From: Gigaspora rosea
Lineage: Eukaryota > Glomeromycota > Glomeromycetes > Diversisporales > Gigasporaceae
Assembly: GCA_003550325.1 (NCBI GenBank)
Contig: QKWP01000501.1
Location: forward strand, 227,709-291,708
DNA: 64,000 nt
Reading direction: 5' to 3'
The position numbers were made by a program, and so were the translations under genes. This document shows positions 55,862 to 64,000 of the stretch, piece by piece. The notes beneath the pieces were generated by a model that did not search any database, was not told the origin of the DNA, and saw nothing but the letters and a program-made list of their open reading frames with translations. Every line of letters starts with the position of its first letter. Positions within the stretch are counted from its first letter, which is position 1.

Positions 55862-57079
55862 ATGACAACTGCCCGAAAAACCCGAAAACCCAAAACCAAT
55901 AACTTCACCTCTATTTTAGATCAGTTCCTGAATAAATATAACCTATCAGCCGAATCAAACCCACTTCAATTACGTACTCATGCTGATGAGCTTGGTACTA
56001 TGCTACCAGATTGGAAGGCTCGTAAAGATGTGAAAGAAGCTCTTCACCGGCGCCTATTCAAAGACAATCAAATAGAAGCTCTGGTTCCGAACAACAAAAA
56101 GAAAAGGCTTACTATCAAGGAAAGAGCTCAATATTGTGCAAAAACCGGAGATGTGTGGGATATTTACTTACATGCTTTAGACTTAGCTGAAATAAAAAAT
56201 GACGCTGATAAGGAGATTGTAGCATCCAGTTCCCGTCTTTCGCAATTTCGTAAAGAGTTAGCAGAAGCTGGAGTTGATCCTGAGCAAATCAATATATATG
56301 CCAAATTACCAAATATTACTCAAGCTTCTAACAAAATTCAGAAGAGAAAACTTGAACAGGGATTAATCAGTCGACCTAAAACGCCTAAACACTTCTACTT
56401 AGAAGAGGGGCTTAGAAGACTTCAAAATATTCGTACTACTGAGACCCCCACTCTACAAGATCTCGCAGATGTGATCATGATGTTGAGCATGAGACCTGCC
56501 GAAGCAACTACTCTCCGCATTATCTATTATGAGCCTGACGAATCAAATACTTCGGAATGGTATAATCCCGATTACTCTTGGTATTGTACTGGGTATATTA
56601 AAAATAAAGGAGAAGCAAAAAACAATTCTGAACCTAGACCGTTTCTATACATGGAAAAGAATACAGAACGTGCAAGAGAATTGCTTACCTGGATTCAAAA
56701 TGCAATAGCGATTGGAAAATTGCGCGATCCTGTCTATAGTATTAATGGAAAACGTAGTACAGGTGTATTTAGTAAATTTTTAAAGCCATATGGTATTACA
56801 GCTAAAAGATTAAGAAAAATCAGAGGTAAACATGCTTCTAGAGTTCATGGTGGTCAAAATTCAACTTCACAACATCTCGCTTTCCTCAGCAGGATTGCAA
56901 TGAGGCATAAGATGGATCGTCATGATTTTGGAATGTATTATGCCGAGGGTGATACTTCCGATTCTGATCTTGACTCAAATCTAGAGCCTGAACCCAAAAC
57001 TCAAACTTTCACACCCAAGCCAATTAATGAGAATACTTCCGAAATTGAGGATATCTATGACTTATATGGGAGTATCTAG
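55862..57079 (+). CDS. Tyrosine recombinase / integrase-like protein, 405 aa
   Basis: The catalytic half contains box I (LSMRPAEATTLR, Arg211 by my count), a candidate beta-hairpin Lys (YIKNKGE, about 247-249), box II H324-x-x-R327 (GKHASRVHG), a third-position His349 (MRHKMDRHD) and a nucleophile candidate Tyr359 or Tyr360 (FGMYYAEGD). That is the complete R-K-H-R-H-Y set of site-specific tyrosine recombinases, which cut and rejoin DNA through a 3'-phosphotyrosine. The N-terminal ~170 residues are basic/helical and probably bind DNA. There is no intron and no lesion. It is not close to Cre/Flp in length or spacing. Fungal Cryptons and Starship captains are the known eukaryotic analogues, and which clade this joins needs phylogeny. 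The acidic, proline-rich tail after about residue 365 is extra to the fold. Confidence 0.8.
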   Translation: MTTARKTRKPKTNNFTSILDQFLNKYNLSAESNPLQLRTHADELGTMLPDWKARKDVKEALHRRLFKDNQIEALVPNNKKKRLTIKERAQYCAKTGDVWDIYLHALDLAEIKNDADKEIVASSSRLSQFRKELAEAGVDPEQINIYAKLPNITQASNKIQKRKLEQGLISRPKTPKHFYLEEGLRRLQNIRTTETPTLQDLADVIMMLSMRPAEATTLRIIYYEPDESNTSEWYNPDYSWYCTGYIKNKGEAKNNSEPRPFLYMEKNTERARELLTWIQNAIAIGKLRDPVYSINGKRSTGVFSKFLKPYGITAKRLRKIRGKHASRVHGGQNSTSQHLAFLSRIAMRHKMDRHDFGMYYAEGDTSDSDLDSNLEPEPKTQTFTPKPINENTSEIEDIYDLYGSI

Positions 57080-57454
57080 ATTAGTTCGCTATAACCCAGC
57101 TTTGTCCCTTTGGGCCTGCTTTGCAATAAATCTATCTGGAAATAATCGGACCTATTAGATATTTTTTAAGTAAAGTTATATATGCAAACCAACTTACTAA
57201 CCGCACTTACCCATAAGTTAAAAATCGTCTGTAATTGCCATCGAAGATCTAGCGATCCTGGCTCATACTAATTAATTCGTGAATGAACAGATCGCCAAAT
57301 CCGAAATTAGCTTAATAGAATCTGCAAATTAGGTTTGTTAGTCATGAAGGTGTTTAATGTATAAAAACGAGCTAAGTATAAAGAAAATTGCAAATACTTA
57401 TTTGTCTATAACGTATACTTATTCTTTCAATCCTGCAAAGTTTTATTTTTGAAT
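57080..57454. other. Intergenic between recombinase and RING genes
   Basis: No gene or repeat recognised. It is probably the recombinase 3' UTR and RING promoter; AACTTACTAACC near 57190 is the only motif-like item. Confidence 0.4.
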
Positions 57455-58654
57455 ATGTCTACTGACCCGACCCCCCAAAATATTTCATGTCTCAAAACTC
57501 TCGCATTGAATATTCTTAAGAATAGCTTCCCGGATGTTATTGCAAAAGATGTTGAAATTCCAGAACTAGATCCATGCTCAAGGTGTAAAGAAGAGCTTTT
57601 TTTGTATGAATTTAAAAAACCATTTACGACACTTATCTGTGGCCACATATTTCACCGTCGTTGTCTTGAGGATTATGTAAAAGATCTTCCGCAATGCCCT
57701 AAATGTGCAATAGAAATTGAATCTATTGATTATACGCATTATTCTGGCACTTTTGAGCAAAGTACCTCGGACCCAATGCAAATTTCGCCACAAATGACAT
57801 CCAGTCAAAGCCAGAATACAATAACCCCAGATACAACTCTTATTTTTAACCCTACCTTAGCATATGACCCAACAATATATCCAAATTATGTGGATCTTAC
57901 CAAAAACAAAGATGCCTCTCAGATTGAATCCAGGAATTGTTCCAAGTGTTCTGAAGTAATCTCCCCGGAAATTTTGAAGCCAGTCATATTATTGCCATGT
58001 AACCACGTTGTGCATTTCGAATGTATTGACAATAAGCGTAAGCTATGTCCTGAATGTCCATCTATTGATAATCTGGAAAAAGAAGGATATTATATCTCGC
58101 CTATTGTTTTAGCCAACGAAACACCCAAGAAAAAAAGGAAGATGCAAGAAAAAGATACTCATAAAAGTAAATCTAAAAGGGCCACAAAACCCAAAGCAAT
58201 TATTCGAGAGTTATCTGTTGCTTCAACTAGCAGTGGACCATCAATCAGCGCTCCTTCTGAAACTACCAATATTGGTGAAATTTCTAATCAATTCCATAAA
58301 CTATACTACGACGTTGATATTGCTGAAAAGAAGGGGGATCAAGAAAACCAGGAGGTCGTTCAATGCTACTTTCGGTTTGGGAGAGCTCTATCAGAACGAC
58401 TTGCTGTATTGCTCAAGAACAACCCCCCACAGACAGCGCATACAAAGTTAAATAAAGAAGTTAAGGAAAAGCTTCCGGAAAAAACTAAAGATGCTATAGT
58501 GCGTAAAAGAACAGATATGGCTAGAAAAATTTATGATATATTTAGTAAAATCGGAGAAGATAAAATCAAGAATATTAGATCTTTTACTGCATCCAGTTTT
58601 TCTGATCTAACTAGAGATGAAGTTTCATATATCATAAAAAATTTTCCTGTGTAA
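57455..58654 (+). CDS. Double RING-finger protein, 399 aa
   Basis: The start is ATG 57455; an upstream in-frame TTG is ignored. The first RING-H2 runs from CSRC (Cys41, Cys44), through CGHIFH and RRC (Cys62, His64, His67, Cys70), to CPKC (Cys81, Cys84). The second runs from CSKC (Cys162, Cys165) through CNHVVHFEC (Cys182, His184, His187, Cys190) to CPEC (Cys198, Cys201). RING domains recruit E2 enzymes, so it could act as a ubiquitin ligase. Residues 225-250 are a Lys/Arg-rich, likely nuclear localisation stretch (KKKRK). The C-terminal ~130 residues are helical (DIAEKK to ISYIIKNFP-like end), a tail I recall as common in Rhizophagus genes but cannot verify here. No lesion. In the element model it could modify host proteins, but nothing in the sequence shows that. 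Confidence 0.75.
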   Translation: MSTDPTPQNISCLKTLALNILKNSFPDVIAKDVEIPELDPCSRCKEELFLYEFKKPFTTLICGHIFHRRCLEDYVKDLPQCPKCAIEIESIDYTHYSGTFEQSTSDPMQISPQMTSSQSQNTITPDTTLIFNPTLAYDPTIYPNYVDLTKNKDASQIESRNCSKCSEVISPEILKPVILLPCNHVVHFECIDNKRKLCPECPSIDNLEKEGYYISPIVLANETPKKKRKMQEKDTHKSKSKRATKPKAIIRELSVASTSSGPSISAPSETTNIGEISNQFHKLYYDVDIAEKKGDQENQEVVQCYFRFGRALSERLAVLLKNNPPQTAHTKLNKEVKEKLPEKTKDAIVRKRTDMARKIYDIFSKIGEDKIKNIRSFTASSFSDLTRDEVSYIIKNFPV

Positions 58655-58996
58655 TTCTCCGATAATTTAACTAATAAACGTGCCTACTGCGCCACATCGC
58701 GTGATATATCATGTGATACTGTTCTGACTCGGAACACCCCCATATGATATAAATTTCAAGTGAATATTCAGTATATGCGGTTATTATTCTTATTGCATTT
58801 CGAAATTCTCGAATAATTAACATTAAATATTCAATAACCTGTTAGAATAAATTCCACGAAATTTATCCGTATCACCTTACAAGGCTTATGCATAATTTAT
58901 TTGTGGGCACAAACACAAGTGCTAAATATTACAGGTTTGTATTGTATAAAAAAAATAGCACGTATAAATTATTTTTTCTTCGGTTAATATATCACA

Positions 58997-59215
58997 ATGA
59001 AAGATCAGAATAGCATACCTACATATAAAAACAAACAAAATTACCAGTACTTCGAAAAGTGGCATATTTTTAGAGGGTGGAATTACGGATGTAAGGTTTG
59101 TGACGAATGCGATCATCATTCACATCTATATTGCAAAGCATGTAAAAAAGTAGCGGATGGAATATATAGGCGATGTGAATGCGATAATTCTCGTAAATCA
59201 GAGTTAACGGTTTGA
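58997..59215 (+). CDS. Cys/His-rich miniprotein, 72 aa
   Basis: Starts at ATG 58997. The core is CKVCDECDHHSHLYCKACKK followed by RRCEC, giving at least seven Cys and three His in about 40 residues, enough for two zinc sites. There is no recognised family. A decayed copy of its core lies 0.35 kb downstream (59574-59625), and CACCTTACAAGGCTTA precedes it (58873-58888) and follows the copy (59661-59676), so this is a local duplication. Expression is not shown. Confidence 0.5.
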   Translation: MKDQNSIPTYKNKQNYQYFEKWHIFRGWNYGCKVCDECDHHSHLYCKACKKVADGIYRRCECDNSRKSELTV

Positions 59216-59287
59216 TATAATAGCGGATCTAGTGCCATAAAAGCACATAAAATTTTTATTTGTTATTATTTATATAAATACATTAAA

Positions 59288-59458
59288 ATGCCTACAAGAT
59301 TAAGACCTGATGCGACTTATATATCTTCAGAAGAGATTCATGATATTATCGCTTCCAGAAATATACCCAATGCTGTGCAAGTTTTATCAAAGAAATATCA
59401 CATATCATATGCACGCATCTATAAAAATTGGGAATTCGTTGTGTCAATAAATAATTAA
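59288..59458 (+). CDS. Helix-turn-helix-like miniprotein, 56 aa
   Basis: ATG at 59288 and TAA at 59456-59458. The middle, NAVQVLSKKYHISYARIYKNW, reads as two helices around a short turn (VLSKKYHIS then YARIYKNW), as in resolvase/psq-type HTH domains that bind DNA. Upstream residues EEIHDIIASRN could form the first helix. It sits between the Cys-rich gene and its decayed copy. The size and position suggest a regulator or DNA-binding accessory protein of the element. The HTH call rests on residue pattern alone. Confidence 0.45.
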   Translation: MPTRLRPDATYISSEEIHDIIASRNIPNAVQVLSKKYHISYARIYKNWEFVVSINN

Positions 59459-59573
59459 CACGAATTGAAATATGGTATACAGTATACGTAAAACCAATTC
59501 GCTACGTATACGTATCTTACTGACACGTATATATTTTTTCCGTTAATATAATAATAAACAATCGGAATAATAC

Positions 59574-59676
59574 ACTTATGAATGTAATCATCATTCATAT
59601 CTATATTGTAAAACATGCAAAAAAAATAAATCAGGATTAGCATGTAAAAATTTATCTATTCACCTTACAAGGCTTA
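59574..59676 (+). pseudogene. Decayed copy of the 58997 Cys-rich gene core
   Basis: Translated in frame, 59574-59625 gives YECNHHSYLYCKTCKK, closely matching the CDECDHHSHLYCKACKK stretch of 58997-59215. It has no start and soon reaches a stop. The repeat CACCTTACAAGGCTTA follows. Confidence 0.65.
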
Positions 59677-60101
59677 TCGTTATGCATAACAATCCGTAGT
59701 CAGAAGTTTTTTAGTGTAATATCAGTCGAAACAAATTGCTCTAGTTTTATCCTCATACCTGTAGGACTGTAAAACATACTTGAGTAAAATAATCAAATAC
59801 CGATACATGTGTTACTTTATGACATTAGTTATTTGCAGGTCATATGACTTGGAGCCAAGATCGCAATATTCGCTTTATTAATAATAGAATAAATTACAAT
59901 TGAGTGTAGTCCGTTGTACATAACGAAAATTTTCTATTAATTACAGATATTCCTATTACTTTTCGAAGTACCCCTGCACCCGCTGTCTCTTCATTGCTGG
60001 CTCTTTCTCAACATCCGTCCTATCCTTTAATAATCCAACAATCACCTCCATTACTCGCTTCACATTTTTTTGTAATTCTATATCAGCTTCCGAATCTTTT
60101 T
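59677..60101. other. Intergenic, nothing recognised
   Basis: Lies between the decayed Cys-rich copy and the 3' end of the SAM-nuclease gene. No feature supported. Confidence 0.4.
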
Positions 60102-61155
60102 TCAGAGCCGACTCGCTAAACTTGATATTGAAAGGGTCTCTACTCGTACATGAAATCCCATCTGTTGTATAAAGAATAAAATACCACTCCGTGGCTGATT
60201 ATTACGAAGATGATAGTTAATACGGTCCCACCTATCAAAAACAAAACAGGGAAAATGTATACCTGTTGTGACAATTCCATAAATATAATCAAAGTATTCC
60301 CCAAATGCATCATCTGCTTTACGTTTTTTCTTGTTTACTTGCAATGCACTTTCGCACTGGACCAGGTTCTGGGCAAAACCCATGGTTACTTGGTGCAACT
60401 TCCCTTCCGTGATGCAAATAAGTTCTTCGAGAGCCTTAATAGCATAGTCTACACGACCGGTGTTTTCTTCACCAACAACTTCAAGCTGAGGAGCTATACT
60501 AAGCTCTTTTTTTGTTATTCTCTTGACAATATAGAGTGAAGCGTGAAGGATAGGTGAAATATATTCACACCTCATGGCTTCGTTGCTATCAGCAAGTATA
60601 GTTCCCATATTTCCCAACTTACGCTTAATTTCCTTTATGCATTGTTGCACTTCCTCATCGTCATCTTTAAGCGGATATGTTGCTTAGAAAATGGAACAAG
60701 GGTTAGCTTGTTTTGTGAACACATATAATGCTGAGGCTAATCTGTGTTAAAAACTTACTTGGTGGAAATTGACGGATGGTACCTATACCATTACCATCTA
60801 TCCCATGCTTCATTAAGATCTCTTTCAAGTCTTTTTGAGTCTTATATGAAGAGAACGAGCGCTTTTTTTTCTCTTTAAATTCCCTAACGAACTTTGCCAG
60901 GTCTGATGCTGGTCCTACCTTTAACCCGCATTCTCGAAATTTTTGTTCGGTAAAATCAAGAAAAGTATAACCAGTTATTTCTTGGTCACGAATAATGTCG
61001 AAATGATGCTTTTTGAGGTTTAAGCCCTGGCATTCTAAAAATTTGATAAGTTTATCTGTATCCCACTTTTTAATTTCATCTGCGTATATGGACGACTCAT
61101 TTCCGTTTGCTGTACTGGAAATAGAGGTTGAAACTGGAGTATTTGCTTCAGACAT
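60102..61155 (-). CDS. SAM domain plus PD-(D/E)XK nuclease-like protein, two exons, 325 aa
   Basis: Exon 1 is 61155-60759, the intron 60758-60683 (76 nt, GTAAGT...CTAAG), and exon 2 is 60682-60102. The phases agree (A then CA), giving 325 residues. The N-terminal ~20 residues are Ser/Thr-rich. Residues about 25-95 form a SAM domain (KKWDTDKLIKFLECQG, then YTFLDFTEQKFRECG), used for homo- or hetero-oligomer formation. The C-terminal half has VGEENTGRVDYAIK then ELICITEGK, the D...E-x-K arrangement of the restriction-endonuclease fold, and SYLYIVKRITKKEL-like helices before it. Such nuclease domains occur in Crinkler-type and mobile-element proteins of fungi. The active-site assignment is from motif pattern only. 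No lesion was seen. The gene runs towards the recombinase cluster. Confidence 0.7.
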
Positions 61156-61924
61156 GCGGGTGAAAAAAAATGTGTTACGTTACAGAGTGTCTGAAATTTA
61201 CTAAAAAAAATTACGCCTTTTAATCTGTTGCACAAATACATTGTCAAATGATTAATGTCCTCCACGGAAAAAACGGGCACGTGATTAAAAATTCATCGGA
61301 TTATTGTTGCTCTGGCAACCTCAACGAATTTAACAAGATACATTTATAAACTATATCGTAAATGTAGACAAAAGGTCACATAGACATACTGAACAACGAA
61401 AAAGAAAAGTAAAAATCAAAATAAGGTTTTAGAAATTTACGAGTTTGAGAACTTAAGACCTATAGTAACGTGTACGTTTTTTTGCTCTGGCGTAGTTTCT
61501 CCACGATAGTATGTTTTAAGTCGAGTCAACAAATCTTGTAATTGCTATTTGTTTTAACGGTTGGATTCAATGCACGAAACGCACAGCTTTACTGATAAAA
61601 ATAAATCGAATACATCATTTAATCTCCAGCCCATTCAATCTAACCAACCGACACTAAAAATTTACGGTTTATCATGCAAAATTTTAGAAATCATGTATTT
61701 CTATTCTGTATTTTATTTTTTATATTTATTCTATATCAATAAAGCTGGTCTTGGTGGCCCAATTTCATATCCATAATTGTGTTTACATTGCGTGTATATT
61801 TCGATGTTATATACCATATATTAATATCAATGCCAACTAACCTGTATATGATTGAGAATTGTCATAAATTGGGACGGACACATAATATTTTTATTTTGAA
61901 TATTTCTGCATTTTATGTAAAACA
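61156..61924. other. Divergent upstream region between SAM-nuclease and coiled-coil genes
   Basis: No convincing gene. A 71-codon frame (61561-61776) begins with TTG and contains one hydrophobic stretch; I cannot support it as coding. The region likely holds the promoters of both flanking genes. Confidence 0.4.
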
Positions 61925-63518
61925 ATGGCAGATTCACAAATTACAATTGCTTCGTTAAGAGAATTAAATTCTAAACTTACACTCGAGATTGCCGAACTTA
62001 GAAAGAAGTATGCTAAGGTTGAGGCTGAGAATATAGAATTAAAGCAGATCATAGAAGAGAATACTGAATTTAAGACTAGATTCGAGGACCAAGATAGGAA
62101 AAATAAAACAGATATCGCAAACCTTATAAACGAGAATACCGATCTCAAATCTAGGGTTTCGAAATTGGAACAAAAGTTATCACAAAATGACGAAGAAAAA
62201 GGCGACCTTATTGCTAAATTAGATGATGATACCCCTGAACAGATAGAAAATATATCCGACAATATTTCTAATTCTGATATATACCAGGAGTCGAATATTC
62301 AATACTCTGAAGCACTTATTCGTACAGATTCTGAATCTTCTGAAAATAAAGAGGTCGAATTTCTGAATCGGGTACATAAAGAAACTGTTAGCAATGAAAT
62401 AAGAGAGAGAAATCGGAAAAAGAAACCTCAGGCCCAAAACTCTATATCATATGATAAAGATAATTCGTCATGTGATATAAAAACCGTTTCCCAGGGAAAC
62501 GATCATGATAATTCATCGTGTGATATAAAAACCGTTTCCCAGGGAAACGATCGTGATAATATTGAAAGTAGCGTAGATATTGCTTCCCAAATAAGCAATC
62601 AGCAAAAAAACTATTTCGAATACTCCTTTACCGGCAGAAGATCTTGACGATTCTGATGAAACTGAGCTTACTAAAAATCAAAATATAGAACTAGATTTAA
62701 TCCGAGATTTACGGAATTGTATGCTTATTGCTTCACCTGATCCCATAGAAATATCTTCCAAAGACATCGTGGGTAACGAAAAGCCATCCTCTAAAATTAC
62801 AACACAAAGCTTAATCCATTTATTTAAGAAAGCAATACGATCTGGGTATCAAGAAATTTTATCCTGGATTTGCTATTCAGATAATTTTGAGAATAAAGTT
62901 ATTGAAATTCGACATAAGGCAGGAGTTAATGATAAAACTGCAAGAACCCAGATCTACAAAGAAATGTTAGAACATTTACCAGGCGTTACGTCAGTTGCCT
63001 TGCGAATTAAAACTCTAAGGGCCAGAAAAATTCGTAAGCTATTTGGAGAGAATGGAGTTGGAATTAACAAGGTTAAGTATGTCACCTGCAGTGCAAATGA
63101 TATTTCAAAATTAACCAATGCACAAATTCAAAATATTATAAATCAAGTAACCTCAAAAACCGTTTCCTTGGGAAACAATCAAAATCATGCGACTGAAACG
63201 GAGGTAAGTATTACATCTAATTCGGAAGATATGATAAATGAGAATGTCAAGTCTTTACCAGATACTGAGATAAGCACATCATTTAATCCAACTTATGATC
63301 ACGCTTATTTTCGTAATAAAGCATTAAAACAATATCCTAATTTATATCGAGAAGGTAGTGATGGAAATGATGATTATTACGGATTTACTGATAAATTATT
63401 ATGTCCGCTATGCAAGTTAGATCATGATGATGAAAATGGTATAGAAGGCAGATATGAAACTGGATCTTATAATCTTAAATGTGAACAGCGTGGGATTGAA
63501 ATTGAGGTAACAGCATAA
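61925..63518 (+). pseudogene. Coiled-coil / zinc-ended protein with a +1 frame lesion
   Basis: ATG at 61925. Residues about 1-100 are a long heptad-rich coiled coil (ELRKKYAKVEAENIELKQII), followed by an acidic linker and a basic patch (RERNRKKKPQ). A 48-bp tandem duplication (62459-62554) encodes two copies of DNSSCDIKTVSQGNDxD. The first frame stops at 62645. The next frame, which needs one base fewer, continues without pause from the A-run at 62606-62612 (KKTISNTPLPAEDLDD) to TAA at 63518. Its end has CPLCKLDHDDENG and LKCEQRG, a zinc-finger-like C-x2-C...C pattern. I recall similar proteins as highly repeated in Rhizophagus. The break is one extra A in a homopolymer, so a sequencing error, a real lesion or slippage are all possible. 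Confidence 0.65.
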
Positions 63519-63714
63519 ACCCTGCCTTCTCGCAATATTTGTGAGCCGGCTCAGCCAGAAAGTAAGTGATCACTATATGTACTTGCATTTAAACAGAAGC
63601 TAATCACTTTTTTTTTCTTTTTTTCGAATTTATGAGAAAAAAGGCTCTGAGGCATATTTATTTTTTTCAGCTATTATCAATTTAAAGAGATATACAATTA
63701 TATAACACGGCAAT

Positions 63715-64000
63715 ATGAATACACAGGCAAAGGCCAATAAAACATTAACTCCCGAATATTTGGAGTGGGAAGCTAAATTAACAGAATTGCCAAGCCCTTT
63801 GACAGATAATATTCGTTCTAGGTTATATAAAAGATATAAGAAAAAAACTGGACTCGATCCTTGGATAATGTCTGAAACCTTTGAGTCCCCACAAACCGAA
63901 AAGGATGCCGAAAAAAAGACGTTATTTGTACCACAGATAAATGTTCAGCCTACACCATCCAAACTTCGATCACCAATTTCTGTTCTACCTAAAGACCCGG
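63715..64000 (+). CDS. Hypothetical protein, 3'-truncated by the window
   Basis: ATG at 63715 opens a frame that is still open at 64000 (95 codons). Residues include LTPEYLEWEAKLTELPSP and SRLYKRYKKKTGLDPW, a helical basic stretch, then a Pro/Ser-rich linker. A TTTTTTTCAG just upstream (63661-63670) could be an acceptor, so there may be an earlier exon. No family recognised. The frame shows coding-like composition, and it continues the gene-dense block. Confidence 0.55.
   Translation, partial: MNTQAKANKTLTPEYLEWEAKLTELPSPLTDNIRSRLYKRYKKKTGLDPWIMSETFESPQTEKDAEKKTLFVPQINVQPTPSKLRSPISVLPKDP

Noticed and set aside
61561..61776. 71-codon frame with one hydrophobic segment
   Set aside because: TTG start and no supporting signal; cannot be told from chance in AT-rich DNA.
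62600..62620. A-AAA-AAC slippery site for programmed -1 frameshifting
   Set aside because: The heptamer is present in the right register, but the downstream frame needed is +1 (or -2). The -1 frame ends at a TAG within about 30 codons, so classical -1 frameshifting does not explain the gene.

Overview
The window looks like an AT-rich, repeat-dense piece of a fungal nuclear genome, most likely an arbuscular mycorrhizal fungus (Glomeromycotina, Rhizophagus-like). This is inferred from a Sel1-repeat/kinase gene, a SPRY-TPR gene, GT-AG introns of about 75-460 nt, a FAR1/MULE transposon gene, a SAM-nuclease gene, and very many short inverted-repeat elements. No bacterial operon signals, rRNA or intact tRNA genes were seen.

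Layout. 0-2.3 kb: 3' part of a hAT transposase gene with an intron that carries a palindromic MITE. 2.3-8.1 kb: no host gene; nested MITEs, several with 8-bp target-site duplications (TSDs), and minisatellites. 8137-14079: a 5.9-kb element with hAT-like ends (TAGTGATGGGCAA) and a perfect 8-bp TSD, holding a decayed FAR1/MULE-SWIM-zinc-knuckle transposase gene. 14.5-17.7 kb: MITEs and two large palindromes. 17.7-19.8 kb (-): Sel1-kinase gene with several frameshifts. 20-25.4 kb: hAT-type elements and palindromes. 25.4-27.4 kb (-): a long Sel1 array with frameshifts, abutted by a solo LTR. 28-37 kb: gene-poor, with a possible tRNA-derived SINE, a 1.3-kb near-palindrome and hAT/mariner-like MITEs. 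37.1-37.6 kb (-): an intact small secreted protein. 38-46 kb: more hAT elements, one with a transposase remnant. 46.5-48 kb: a damaged SPRY-TPR gene. 48.3-49.5 kb: a satellite of roughly 75-110 bp period.

49.5 kb to the window end is different: gene-dense, with mostly non-repetitive coding sequence. A perfect 30-bp palindrome (49532-49561) sits exactly where the satellite breaks off. Six copies of the 12-mer TTGACGTATTAC in both orientations follow. Then come an archaeo-eukaryotic primase fused to a herpesvirus UL9-like origin-binding helicase (split by one in-frame TGA), a small Cys/His protein, a tyrosine recombinase with a full catalytic set, a double-RING protein, a Cys-rich miniprotein plus a decayed copy, a 56-aa helix-turn-helix-like protein, a spliced SAM-PD-(D/E)XK nuclease-like gene, a coiled-coil zinc protein with a one-base frame lesion, and a gene running off the end. 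My main inference is that this is one flank of a large DNA mobile element that brings its own replication initiator (primase-helicase), possible origin repeats and a tyrosine recombinase for integration. The other end is outside the window, so completeness and mobility are unproven; the broken primase-helicase argues that this copy is not autonomous now.
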